A stretch of DNA of 64,000 bases from Solen grandis (lineage: Eukaryota > Mollusca > Bivalvia > Adapedonta > Solenidae), in assembly GCA_021229015.1 (NCBI GenBank), contig CM037783.1, positions 60,487,746 to 60,551,745 on the forward strand, given 5' to 3'. Positions within the stretch are counted from its first letter, which is position 1. Each line of letters starts with the position of its first letter. A program made the translations under genes and the position numbers. Below, piece by piece: positions 12,955 to 25,300 of this stretch. The notes below the pieces were generated by a model. That model ran no database searches. It was not told the DNA's origin and worked only from the letters and a program-made list of their open reading frames with translations.

Positions 12955-13500
12955 TACATTTTTCATGTTACGAAGCAAGCCAACTTAACGACAATACGAT
13001 ACGAGAGTGTAACACACTAAGATGTACGATACGACACACAACGGTAGAGGACGAGATTGCAACGGTACAAAACGACGATAAAACGATTACAGTTCAGTAC
13101 ATAAAGCGATCTTTGAACAGAGAATGCGTCAGTGGACCAATGTTGACACATTGGTACCGTACATACAGTAAAGGCAAATCCCTGTATATGAGATTGTACA
13201 AACGCTTTTGATTACATATGATTAAGCTAAAATTCAGCTATTTATCAACTCACTGTGATAGATCTATGTAAGATCTGCGTAGGAGATTGATTGGCGCGAC
13301 GTGTCGTATCGTTTTGTCGTGATTTGTGTCTTACCGTCAAATTGATTAGCGCGACGTCTCGTATCGTTTTGTCGTGATTTGTGTGGTACCGTCAAATTGA
13401 TTAGCGCGACGTCTCGTATCGTTTTGTCGTGATTTGTGTCGTACCGTCAAATTGGTGGACAAGTTGCCGACAAGACGGCGATCGAACGACGATACGCCAA
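12955..13500. repeat. CpG-rich repeat region with a 55-bp tandem array
   Basis: Three near-identical 55-bp units start at 13294, 13349 and 13404 (each begins gcgcgacgt and includes tcgtatcgttttgtcgtga). The region 12975-13090 carries related cgatacga motifs partly in inverse orientation, so the whole block may be one element with related ends. Confidence 0.75.
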
Positions 13501-14289
13501 TCTATATCAAAGAAATAATATCCGGGGTTTCAATTAGTTTTAGATTTGTCACTGGAGAAAAAAAGAACATTTTTTTTAATTTTACTGATATTTCGGCAAA
13601 ACTTGCCACTGTCATGGAAAAAAACATGATTTTTTGAGCAACGACATTATAAACATCTGTACAGTCGCCATAATATTATTGTTATGCATAACAATTTTTT
13701 TTTTCATTTCGAGCAACCATTTTTTTTATTTAGGGTGGCCAAATTAATCAACATTCATCTTTTCAAAGTTCTTTGACTGAAGAGTTTTTCTTGTATGTTC
13801 GGCCAGCCATTCAAAAAATAAATTAAATTCGCCTGATTTTATTTTGGGCAGTATAGATGTCCTTCCAGATAAACATGACAACAAGGGAATGTGGTGATGA
13901 GTGAGAGATTTCAGAAATCTAGCCCTCCAGTTGTAGGCTATCTCTTGAGTAAAGAGACCTTATCTCCAACATTATAGTTATTGACCCCTTTATTTTGAAA
14001 TGATCGATCATGCAGTCCAGTAGGATATTATTTCAGTTTTGTTTCAAACGATCATCAGTTCAAAATTTCTTATTTTCCCTTTTCTTTCTTCTTTTTTTCT
14101 TTCTTTCTTCTTTTTTTCTCCCCTCCCCCTTTTCAAGCATTTTCAGATACAGTATTATATATATAAATAAAAAAATGACAAAAACGAACAAAAACATGAT
14201 AATTTTTTTTTTCTATACAGTAATGATAACATTTAATTTGTGCTTGTTTGTGACTCGGTAACATTTCAGGTGATATTGTTTTGGACTCT

Positions 14290-14531
14290 TTAACCCTTTC
14301 CCTCATAGAGGACACCATGAAAAGACCTATGCGAACAGCATAAAACCAGATCAGCCTGCGAGTAACTCGCAGGCTGATCAGGTTTTATGCTGTTCGCTGC
14401 TCCTCAGTGGTCTGGAAATGAGGACTTTATAATTAAATTTGGTAAGGTTTAACTGTGGTTTTCTGCAGATCAGGCTTTATGTGGTACCTATTGAGTGCGT
14501 CAAAATGAGTCTATATGAGGGAAAGGGTTAA
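14290..14531. mobile_element. TTAA-flanked MITE with internal 67-bp palindrome, copy 1 (piggyBac-type inferred)
   Basis: TTAA at both ends encloses 14-bp terminal inverted repeats (CCCTTTCCCTCATA at the left, TATGAGGGAAAGGG at the right). A near-perfect palindrome at 14331-14397 starts gcgaacagcataaaacc and ends ggttttatgctgttcgc. No open reading frame is present, so it is non-autonomous. TTAA targets and CCC ends are typical of the piggyBac superfamily; the assignment is an inference. Confidence 0.85.
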
Positions 14532-14805
14532 CTTATTACGGATTTTGTAATAGTAATTTTTCTCAGTCGACTTCTGAACATTTTCCGCTACTTAGGTTTT
14601 TTATGTAAGGGATATTTGTGATAGCTGAGGAACCTTAATAAGTCTTTATTGAGTTATATGTTTTTGTGTGTTTATTCTCTAAAGCAGAAAATGGTAAAAC
14701 TGATTTGTAGCTGATTCTTTACTGTGAAGTTATATAAACCGAGTCACTTTACATTCCTACATTGCATTAATAAATTGAATTTTTATGAAAAGAACGTGAT
14801 TTAAA

Positions 14806-15466
14806 AACAAGAGGGCCAAGATGACCATGAAGACGCTCACCCGAGAATTATTGCCTCGATTGCCTGGACAAGTTATTATATTATAACATAGTTGTACTGA
14901 ATACATAAGCCATGCAGAAATTATATTGTGACATTGAAAAAGAGAAAAGGTGAAATCTGGTAGTTTTAATATTAGAAGGAAATATGTCATACAGTGATTG
15001 CTTAAGAAATGAATATACCAGAGTGCAAACGATGTAAACTCTAGCATTTTTTTTATCAAAGGGGGCATAACTCCTGACTTAATTGGGCAATATCATCATC
15101 TCAGCCATTACCAAACTTAGCCAAGAGATTATCGCAGTAAACATTGTCATACAAATTTGAAGATAATTGTTTAACAAATGAAGATGCTGGAGTGCAAACA
15201 AATGAATTCTGAAAATAAAGATGCTATAGAATGCAAACAACGTGACATCTAGTTTTTTTTTATATAAAAAAGGTCCTTATTGGCCATAATCGAACTTGGC
15301 CAAGAGATTATGGCAATAAATATTGTCATAAAGTTTAAAGATGGTTGCTTAAGAAATGAAGATGAGTGCAAGCAATCTAGTTGTGGACAACGGACGTATA
15401 CAGACATACGACGGACATTCATCGATCCTAATAGCTCATCCGGAGCACATTCGCTTAGGTGAGCTA
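14806..15466 (+). mobile_element. 'GAGGGCC' family element, copy 1 (diverged)
   Basis: Starts aacaagagggccaag with gctcaccc, ends with acggacattcatcgatcc then ttaggtgagct. Inside are diverged direct repeats of a unit ending 'gatgctggagtgcaaac'. It matches the terminal structure of the copies at 40867, 45349 and 61018. The start and end are mutually inverted (gctcacc / ggtgagc), suggesting a DNA-transposon-derived non-autonomous element. No coding potential. Confidence 0.75.
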
Positions 15467-15894
15467 CAAAAAAAAAAAAAAAAAAATAAAATATAATTAG
15501 GAGCTATGCTGGTGATATTTCTAATAGCAAATCGTCGTACACAGTGTTAATTAAGGATTTACGTGCAATGATGAAGTTGATAAAGTAAATACAATGAATG
15601 TACACTAAAATGGCGAAAGTCGAAGGAACGCGATAATCCGAATATATTGCCTAATCCTAAATATACCCCTTTTCCCGACAAAAGCTCAATTAATTTGCAA
15701 GAAAGAACATATATATTAACAATCATATCAAAACGGTTATACCCGAGCCTCGCAATTTTCCGAAGAATTTATTACCCCCATATCGGTCCTCGAAGAACAT
15801 ATTATTCATAACTTCACTGAAAGCCAAATTATGACTTATTCAAAATTCTCTCAGAACAAATCAGAAATATTAATTTATTCATTACGCATTCCTA

Positions 15895-16030
15895 GGTGTG
15901 ATAGTGCCGCTTTTGTCAAGCGGTAATTGCACTCACATTAGGCGTGGATTCGATCCCCGACTGCGACATAAAAAAATCTAAAAAATGTGATGCCATCTCC
16001 CTGCTTGACACAATACATATAGTACACGTT
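15895..16030 (+). mobile_element. tRNA-derived SINE-like element
   Basis: A tRNA-like head with a box-B motif (ggattcgatcccc) is followed by an unrelated tail. The head does not form a complete tRNA. Family not identified. Confidence 0.45.
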
Positions 16031-16049
16031 AGGACTGGTTGACACGGTA

Positions 16050-16235
16050 TCAGGATAATGTATATGTTGTATAGGTTAGTTCATTTTTGCCTTTAACTAC
16101 ACGATATATATAGGTTAGTTCATTGTTGCCTTTAACTACACGACATGTATAGGTTAGTTCATTGTTGCCTTTAACTACAAGATATAGTCACGATATCGTA
16201 TAGTTAAAGGCAACTATGAACTAACCTATACGCTT
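16050..16235. repeat. Direct repeats with one inverted copy (about 40 bp units)
   Basis: Three direct copies of aggttagttcattgttgcc plus tttaactacacga lie at 16072-16185. They are followed at 16196-16232 by the same sequence inverted (gtatagttaaaggcaac ... gaactaacctat). The inverted copy could pair with any of the direct copies to form a hairpin. Confidence 0.8.
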
Positions 16236-17490
16236 TTGTCTGTGGCGGGATATTTCAGTGTGGTAGCACTATAAATATTGACGTTTTCCAAATGATAGAG
16301 GTCAAAACCTGACAATCATTTAGTTCTTCAATTTGCTTGTAAGAAAATAGTTCCTGTAAGAATTATGTTCATAACGGATCCTGCCACATTTAAAGGCGCC
16401 TTGGTCAAGATCGGGTTAACGTACTTGACTGCTGATCTGATTATCAGGCGCAAAGTACTGATCCAACGAATCCCAGGAACCGTCGAAGATTTGAAAAAAA
16501 AAAGTTACACAGTCGACTCAAAAATTATGTTCACTCGTACAAGGTACTGTCGCCTGTTATGTTCATTTTATGGACCTACGTCGTTTATATCGGATGCAAA
16601 ATAGTTCGATGGTTAAGATACACAGCAGTGATTTACATTGTAAATCTCGAAAATATAACCTCACCAGGCACGTTATTAAGGAACTATCATTGCCATATAA
16701 ATTTCTTCCCAAACTATTACTAGTTAGGAAATAAACACCGCCGATCCAACCCTTTAAACTTCATGCATAATTTGTATAGGTAAATACAATGTAATGATGA
16801 ACCAAAATCAATACAATTACCCAAACAACCTATTTCTAAAAAGTGTCACCATAAAATCACGTATGTAACACGAAGGCACTTCAGATAAATCCCCACTCAC
16901 GAATATTGCGATTAGAAATTGAATCCTTCAGAGAGGTCACCAAAAATCAGACAGTACCCTGCCTAAAGGTTTTAAATAAGGACATCCTTAGTTTACACCT
17001 GTTTCTACAACTTGATATAGTCTACCTCGTATTTCAACCCTTTGTCAGGAAAATGAGTGTAAGTTGTCTAACTCCATAGTATAGAGAACATGAACTTTAA
17101 TGTAATGTTCGTCGTATTTATTTTGTATATTATGGAAAATTGTGTAAACGAGAACATAAGTTTCAAGATTATCATACTTCAGTGTCTTCATCAAACTCTG
17201 AATAGATATATCATTAGATTTCAACAATTGAAGCAAAATTTCATATAACAGCGCCGACGTGAAAAATGCTTAAGCAATCCAATGTCTTTTATTTCTTATT
17301 TTAATAAACAGTCAGATCGTTAAAATGGAACTGGTATTCCCCATTGTGCTTGACGCTCAGCAGTCAGAGTAGTTGCAGGAATGATTGACCAGATGTCTGG
17401 GTAATGTCACTTGTCTATGTACCGAGATATGGCATTAGGGCTGCACTTTATCATATAGACAAAAATTAACTAATAACAAGTATTATGAAA

Positions 17491-18200
17491 GTATTGCTTA
17501 GGCAATACTAAGTCCCCTACCGGCAAATGGAAAACTAAGACCCCCCAACATACACACAAACACAACCTGTTTATTTCAGTCATATAACAACATCCAGCTA
17601 ATTACAGGTGGAGGAAGACCTGAGTGCAGAGAAACTGCTATTTAAAAGAAAATTCTAATTCCAAGGGCCGTAATTCCGCCAAAAATCAATGGACCGGAAC
17701 GAAACTCAAACTTGATCTGTAACTCATGGTGATAGACTCACACACCAAAAATTAGATGAATATCTGCAAGCGTTTAGAAAAAAAAATCCGGAAAACTGCT
17801 AATTTAACGAAATTTTCTAATTCCAAGGGTCGTAATTCCGTCAAAAATCAATGGACCGGAACGAAACTCAAACTCGATCTGTAGGTCATGGTGGTAGACT
17901 CACACATCAAAAATTAGATGAATATCTGCAAGCGTTTAGAAAAAAAATCCGGAAAACTGCTATTTTAACGAAATTTTCTAATTCCAAGGGCCGTAATTCC
18001 GTCAAAAATCAGTGGACTGGAACGAAAGTCAAACTTGATCTGTAAGTCATGGTGGTCTACTCACACACCAAAAATTAGATGAATATCTGCAAGCGTTTAG
18101 AAAAAAGTCCGGAAAACATGCGTGTGACTGACGGACGGACTGACAGACGGACGGAGTGCAAACCTATAGTCCCCTTCGGCGAAGTCGGTAGGGGACTTAT
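17491..18200. mobile_element. Element with 'AAGTCCCCTAC' terminal inverted repeats and three internal ~163-bp units
   Basis: The left end has a small palindrome (gtattgcttaggcaatac) followed by aagtcccctaccggc; the right end reads gtcggtaggggactt, its inverse. The interior holds three direct copies of a unit (from about 17630) containing attccaagggccgtaattcc and ggaccggaacgaaact, then a ggacggac-type stretch. A shorter relative lies at 29683-30035. No coding potential. Confidence 0.8.
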
Positions 18201-18357
18201 TAAATATTGTCGTGTAACGTTAAACCCAAAGCAAACAAATGGACAGTCGGACCTAAACTTATTCGTGGCAGTCGAAAGACTCGATCAACCTATAAAAATG
18301 TAATTTTAAGCAATGTTAAAATGAGAAATGGGGAATGGTTTCATTCATTTTCTGATA

Positions 18358-19250
18358 TACCCAATGCTAACACAGACAAGCACTACACATTGCTAACACA
18401 GACAAGCGCTACATAATGCTAACACAGACAGGACTTCACATTGATAACACAGACGTGCACTACACATTGCTAACACAGACAAGCGCTGCATATTGCTAAC
18501 ACGGACAAGCACTCGACAATGTTAACACATACAAGCACTACACATTGCTAAAACAGACAAGCACTACACATTGTTAACACGGACAAGCAATGAACACTGC
18601 ACACAGACAGGCACTACACATTGTTAACACATACAAGCACTACACATTGCTAAAACAGACAAGCACTACACATTGTTAACACAGACAGCAACATGAAAAG
18701 ACAAGCACTACACATTTATAACACAGACAAGCACTAGACACTGTTAACACAGACAGGCACTAGACATTGTTCAAACAGACACTACACATTTATAACACAG
18801 ACAAGTACTTCACACTGCTAACACAGACAAGAACTAGAAATTGCTAACACAGACAAGCACTAGACATTGTTAACACAGACAAGTACTACACATTGGTCAC
18901 AGACAGGCATGACACGTTGCTAACACAGACAGGCACTACACATTGATAACACAGACAGGCACTACACACTGCTAACACAGACAGGCACTACACATTGCTT
19001 ACACAGACAGGCACTAGACATTGCTAACACAGACAGGTACTAGACATTGCTAACAAGACAGGCATGACACGTTGCTAACACAGACAGGCACTACACATTG
19101 ATTACACAGACAAGCACTACATATTTATAACACAGACAGGTACTACACATTGCTAACACAGACAAGCCCTACACATTGCCACAGGTACTTCACGGGGTAG
19201 ATCACAGATAAGAACTACAGAAGGAGTATCACAAACAAGTACTACATAAG
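18358..19250. repeat. 26-bp satellite array
   Basis: About thirty degenerate copies of a 26-bp unit (attgctaacacagacaagca plus ctacac). Units near the right edge are more diverged. No spacer/repeat alternation as in CRISPR; this is an ordinary eukaryotic minisatellite. Confidence 0.95.
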
Positions 19251-22200
19251 GCTAACACATATAAACACTACACAAGGATAACAATATTAATATAGAGCTA
19301 CAAAGAACTAACAAAGACATGTACTACATATATCAGGTTAGCTATAACCATTTCATGACCAATCTGATGTTTTTTTGTGTGTGGGTGTTGTTTTTTTTCT
19401 ATTTGGAAAAACATAGACATTTTAGGAGATTGTTTTCTGTCATAATATAGTTCTGATAGATTCATCTCATATAACCAAATTCTGAGTTATTTCTTTTGCA
19501 ACTACCTATATATAAATAAAACAAGATCCACACTCTGCCACCCATGGATGTTTTTTATCAATGGATCTAAATAAGCTATTTTCATAGGGGGTTAATAAAG
19601 GCACATTAGTTCTGTTCGAATATTTTCAAATTCAGTCAGTTGTTTTGGACAAGATTCTTCAACGTTTTCATTAATAATTAAATGTACATTATGTATATTA
19701 AGGAAAACTGACTGCCTCTTGATGGCTTTTTTTATGAATCTTGGTACAGGATATGCATTTAACATCTGTGTCAAAATATTTTGAAATATTGTCAATACTT
19801 ATAAAAAATATCTTTTGTTCATTTCTTTCCCTTTTCTGTTGCCCTGACAACTAGATTTCTACACGGAATTCAATTCTTTGAACAAATTTAAATTGTCCCC
19901 ACCCATGGAACATCCCTATAAAGTTTCGAAAGAGAAATTACCTGAAAAGGACAGGTGGACTACTGACAGACATGGGACACTGGCAGCTCATAATACTTCA
20001 GCTTGACCACTTCGGTGGATTCAGTAGAGTTGAAAAGAAGTAAAGCACATACTGTAGAATCATTAATTTTTGTGGGGGGACTAATTTTCATAGATTTTGT
20101 GAAATATAATCCCAATGAAAACTTCATTTAATAGACATCTCATTATCTATGCATAAATGTACGAAATTGGCTTTATTACAGATTCCGTGAAATTTAATGT
20201 CAGCAAAAATTAATTATTTTTCAATAAGTCATAAACTTTAAAAATCATTTCATCTTAAAAAGACTTGTCTCTTGGGATCACTATGCAAATACAATGCATA
20301 TTACTTTACCTACTGAAAAAGACACATGAGTAATTTGTTTTTTTAGGTTTATGATATGTACAAAAGAAGACAAAATTTCTTAATTTTAATATCAAATCAT
20401 TTCCATGACAATATAATATGAAGCAACAAAAAACAACTAATATATACTTTGTACGCCTAAACAATAATTGCACTTGTAAATGGTGTAAAAAAGTTGTCTT
20501 GTTCCACTAACATCTCAAACAAGAGCTGTCCCAACAGTATACTCCACGCTCTCTGTGCTGGATAGTTTAATGTTAGCTGTTATACTTGAAGTGTTAATAT
20601 AGAAAATATGTGACATAAGGTATTGAACCCAAACACATGTGGGAAATTTCAATACCTTACCATTATTACTTACTGAGAAAGTGACTTGCATGGAAAACAA
20701 TAACCTAAAATAAAAGTTTCAAGTGAATCTGAAGTTAAAAGGGGATTAAATGTGCAAAAATGAATTGAACAGTTAATTTGCCCTTTAGAAATTGTTTCCC
20801 ACCTTGAAATTGAACAAGTATTCCAAGTCTGAAGTGAATATGTATGTCATTTTTGAGAAATGGCTGCACTGGCATCTTATTTCTATTTTAATTTTACTTT
20901 TTTTTTTATTTATAATTTACTCCAAATTAATCATTTTTTTCAAATACTCAAGGAAAAAATATGAATGGTCAAAGTAACACTGAATGTTTGGCTAGTGGAA
21001 ACAAGGAACTTTTTACACCTAATGATGTAACATCCTATGAAATAAGATTGTTACAGAAAAAGTACAGGTACGAAACAAAAATGAGTATACCTGTATATTT
21101 AACTGCTTCCAAATTACAGTTAAGGAGTTTAACTTTTCAGTGGTAGCATTGTATATTCTATGAAAATTGGCACAGTACATCAAAAACAAAACTCATTATG
21201 GAAGTTATAAAATTAAGATTTTGAATAACAATAAATTCATGTTTTACACACATGCACTCCCCTGATATACTAAACTTTCAAAAATCAAAAGCTTCTAACA
21301 ATATTAGATGACAGCCCTTAACAGGATTCCTAGCCCAATAAAAGCCTTTTGATTTTGTTAAATTAATTCATTTATTACAACTACTTAACTAAATAAATAT
21401 AAAACTTGATTTCAGATTAGTTTAAAAGCATATTGAAATATTAAGCAGAAAGTCATCAAAATGAGTATCAAACTTCCATAACACTGTAGAATTATAACGT
21501 TTTCAAAAAAAATTGAGAATGGTATCCTCCCAAAATTATTTGTCCATTCAGTTTAGTCCACATATATATGTATTCAAGAAACTGCCTTCAATGCCTGCTC
21601 AACAAGGTAAGAAGTTGCAGGTAAAAACTAATTGTTCAGTAAACTTTCAATTAGTTTTTTTTAACAAAAAATTTAATTTTAAAAAGAATTAACATATTAA
21701 ACTAATAGATACTTTGCAGCTCTTATGTAGAGAACTTATATAAAACTACTGTCAGAAAATCATGCAAAACTTGTTAACCATGATAACAAAAAAATCTACA
21801 TTTTATCTGACTTAATGAAAGTCTAATATGCATGCAACACATAAAACAATACTTAACTCTTACATACATACCATTATTACCGAAATGTAAAGAAAGCACA
21901 AAACAATAAATGTTCCCTTTTGTCATCGAGTGTTTAATATTTCAAATCACTTATAAATCTATGACGCACAATCTCTGAATCCTCTGTTTTTGATTGTCTA
22001 CTATGAAAGCTTAACCCTGATTCTGTTCAAACTTATGCACTATTCACTGAAAAATAATCCTGGGTTGTGACTATTAATTGTATATTAATAGTTACTATCT
22101 TATCTGTTCTTCAGTTAAAAAAATTAACAAAACAAAACAGCTATTACTGAAGGTGATGAATTTCCCCACTAAATTGCCTTCACTAAACAATGTGAAAAGC

Positions 22201-22386
22201 TATTGAACTTTTTTGTAAAATGCAATGGAGCAAAACAAGAATAAACAATGTGCTAGTTTTCTACATGTATATTGCCCCAACTGCTGTGTTGGGTTTTTAA
22301 TACCAAATGATTATGCTTGATAGAGCTCAGAGAACACAGCATTAAAACTGCACATGTTTTGATTATAAGAACAGCCACATGTAACA
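19251..22386. other. Non-coding stretch downstream of NKIRAS, probably including its 3' UTR
   Basis: AT-rich sequence without strong repeats and without exons I can recognise. Part near 22386 must be the NKIRAS 3' UTR. A minus-strand AATAAA (plus-strand tttatt at 21371-21376) is one possible poly(A) signal, unsupported by a clear downstream element. Confidence 0.4.
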
Positions 22387-25300
22387 TCACACTGGTTCAA
22401 AACTGGTGCCACTGCTTGTTGCTTTAGCTCTCCGGCCAGGTAGAAATGTGGATTTACCTGTAGATGACAAATATGTTTGTTGAAAAGCTTTCCTTGGTGG
22501 AGTAAGTATGCCAAATATCAAGCCTTTATCCCATACAGTAAAGGAATTATGCTCTCATCAACAAAAAATCACTATATAACTGAATAAAAGGGAGATAATA
22601 AATGGGGGAAAATAAGAGTTATGATTCTTGGTCACAGCACTTCTGCTAGAGTCAATACCTTATGTAGTTTTTTGAGTAATGCTTTTGACAATAATTCATT
22701 ATGAAATAAAAGGAGATAATTCAAAAATGGAATGAGGTAAAGTTATGATTCTTAACCATCTCCTAAATGTTTTAAGGCAATATGTTGCTTAGTTTTCAAA
22801 TCATGGCCAAGTTGAAGTTGTCCTCAGACAGACAGGACACGAGTACTTACTCTGAGGTTGTGTTATACGAGAAGTGAGCCATACAAATGGTTCTACAAGG
22901 GACTGACGGTTGGTCACACTCGCCTCCCACAGTCTCACTGGAAAGACAGGCACAGAGTGACTATTGCTCAGAAAATAAACTTATCCTAATAAAATGTTCA
23001 TTTGATATTAAGGAATAGCCATAAACTTTATGCTAAAAAGAATATCTCCTTATTTCAATGTTGAGTTTAATGTCCCATCAACATCATTTCAGTTATCTGG
23101 AGACTATATCCCCGGCACACACTGTCATGCTCCTTATCACTATGATCATGTTTTTATATTCTTTGCAATTTTTTTTCAAATATTTCATTCAAAACTCTGG
23201 TATCACACATCATTATTTTTTACTTTTGGTATGATTCTTTTTCACATTTTCCCCAAATAATTTAAAAAATTGTGACTAGCATCCAAATACCTTATGGTAA
23301 TGGGCCATCAAAAAGTATTTACAGAAAAGAGAAGCAAACCATTTTCCCTGGAGGCCCAGGTCTGGGCTGTGTTAAAGTCCACCTGCCTGGTCTCAGGTTG
23401 ATCACTCTTGTTGTTCCCTATAGCTATGATGTGTACCTGGGAAACACAATGTTTGAGATAGCTGGTATGATACCTGCAGAGTTCCCCAAATAATTTAAAA
23501 AATTGTGACTAGCATCCAAATACCTTATGGTAATGGGCCATCAAAAAGTATTTACAGAAAAGAGAAGCAAACCTTTTTCCCTGGAGGCCCAGGTCTGGGC
23601 TGTGTTAAAGTCCACCTGCCTGGTCTCAGGTTGATCACTCTTGTTGTTCCCTATAGCTATGATGTGTACCTGGGAAACACAATGTTTGAGATAGCTGGTA
23701 TGATACCTGCAGAGTTGTGCTACACTACAGATAGGAAGAATTGCTTAAAGCTTAAACATTTATGTCGTCAGGGAATAAATTTTAATAACATGTACCAATC
23801 TCTCTTCCCATTTCCTGTGTTGTGCCAATACTTTGTGTCTTGAGAGGTGTTGAAATATGCTTCGAACAGGGAACAAGCCTTGATTTCTTTGATCTATAGT
23901 CACTGGACATTACAACTGGACAACAGTGCTTTAAAAGATTTGCATATGGAGAAAGAAATTTCACATGGACAAAATTACCTGGTCAGCAGTTTTAAGTTGA
24001 TAAACGTTGTAATTTTGATTTTATGATGTCAAATTAGACTATAGTCCATTAAATTTTCTCAAATTCACAAAAATTGTTATAATATCTTAAACATAAATAG
24101 ACATTTGACAAAACTTACATAAAGAAATTTGGTCTATTGGTAGCTGACATTCTGTATTATTCTACCACACTGGATTTCCCAAACTTAGGGATATACACAA
24201 TGTATTTGCTATTCATGTAAATTCTGTAAAGTTACTAATACAGACTATTGATTAAAAATAGTCACTTTTATTGCACTGAAATGCACATATTTGCTTAACG
24301 GAGGTTTTGAGGATGGAAATTATGGTTGTGTTGTTTTCATGCAGCACCGTTCAATTGTGCCAGATCAAAGTTTTTTGAAGTTAAAACTTAACAAAAATAA
24401 TTTCAATCAATGTTAAACGTTCCGTAATTACGGATATGTTGGAGGAGTATGGGGCGGAATTTTGGGGCGAACAGGTTCGTGTGGCGGAAAATCCCGCGGA
24501 CGGCAAAGTCTAAGCATTGTATTACATGATGCTGGTATTGTTAGAGGTGTGCTTGCTTGCAACCGATACTTATGCTTTATACTTTTGGTTTGGTTGACTG
24601 TTTGCCAATCATGTTTGTACTGTTTGGTGAATGGGTTAACCAGGATTGTCCTGCCCATATGTTGGTACTTTGGGTTGGGCTGTTGGTGTGTTTTGGTTTT
24701 TTTTCCCATATGTTTGTACTTTGGATGGGGCGGTGGGTGTTGTGTAAGATCTAGGGTTCACTTACCCAATGGTGTTGTTGGGATAGGTGCTCTATGTTGG
24801 GAGTTCCACAAGGTTTTATCTTACACGGTTAAATGTGGAGTGTTCCACATGGTTATGAACATGGTTAGTTGCAGCCATTACACATATGTCGCCGTCCCGA
24901 GAGTTTCTGCCAGCGTTCATGACCTGTCCGCCAACCATGCTTATCCTATATATCATTTTACTTAGTGATCAGCGAGATTGTATTTTGGTTGCTGATGTTA
25001 AAATTTCATTGTGATAACCAATATGTGTTATGAATATGAATGCCAGTTCAGTAATGCTGTTTAAAATTTGAATAAACTGTTAAATACATAATTTACTTGT
25101 TATTGAATTTCAGCCCTCTTGCAATAATTGATATTTTGCACTGTTAACCGGCTCTCTCCTAACATAGATAACAGGATTTCTGCCCCCTGTATTGCTTATA
25201 CATTTACTGAAATGTTTTTTACAACATGCTTTTTGATGCTTGTCGATCAACCAGGTATGAAAATGTTCACAATGTCCACCAGTCTATGACACAAAATTAA

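Larger units (their letters stand above)
11286..14289. other. Intergenic stretch without recognisable genes
   Basis: Apart from the two CpG-rich arrays listed separately (11766-11866 and 13294-13460), this holds AT-rich sequence with pyrimidine runs (14080-14130). Open frames are short and start at non-ATG codons, and I see no exon with splice signals and a recognisable protein. Confidence 0.6.

Noticed and set aside
18358..19250. CRISPR-like array
   Set aside because: Units are contiguous and degenerate with no unique spacers, and the DNA is clearly eukaryotic; it is a minisatellite.
23505..23843. Plus-strand 112-codon open frame as a gene
   Set aside because: It is the antisense shadow of the duplicated NKIRAS exon 5 and its intron.
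24428..24965. Long open frames on both strands (93 and 167 codons) as genes
   Set aside because: They lack ATG starts or splice context, have low-complexity composition, and lie in a repeat-like island inside NKIRAS introns.
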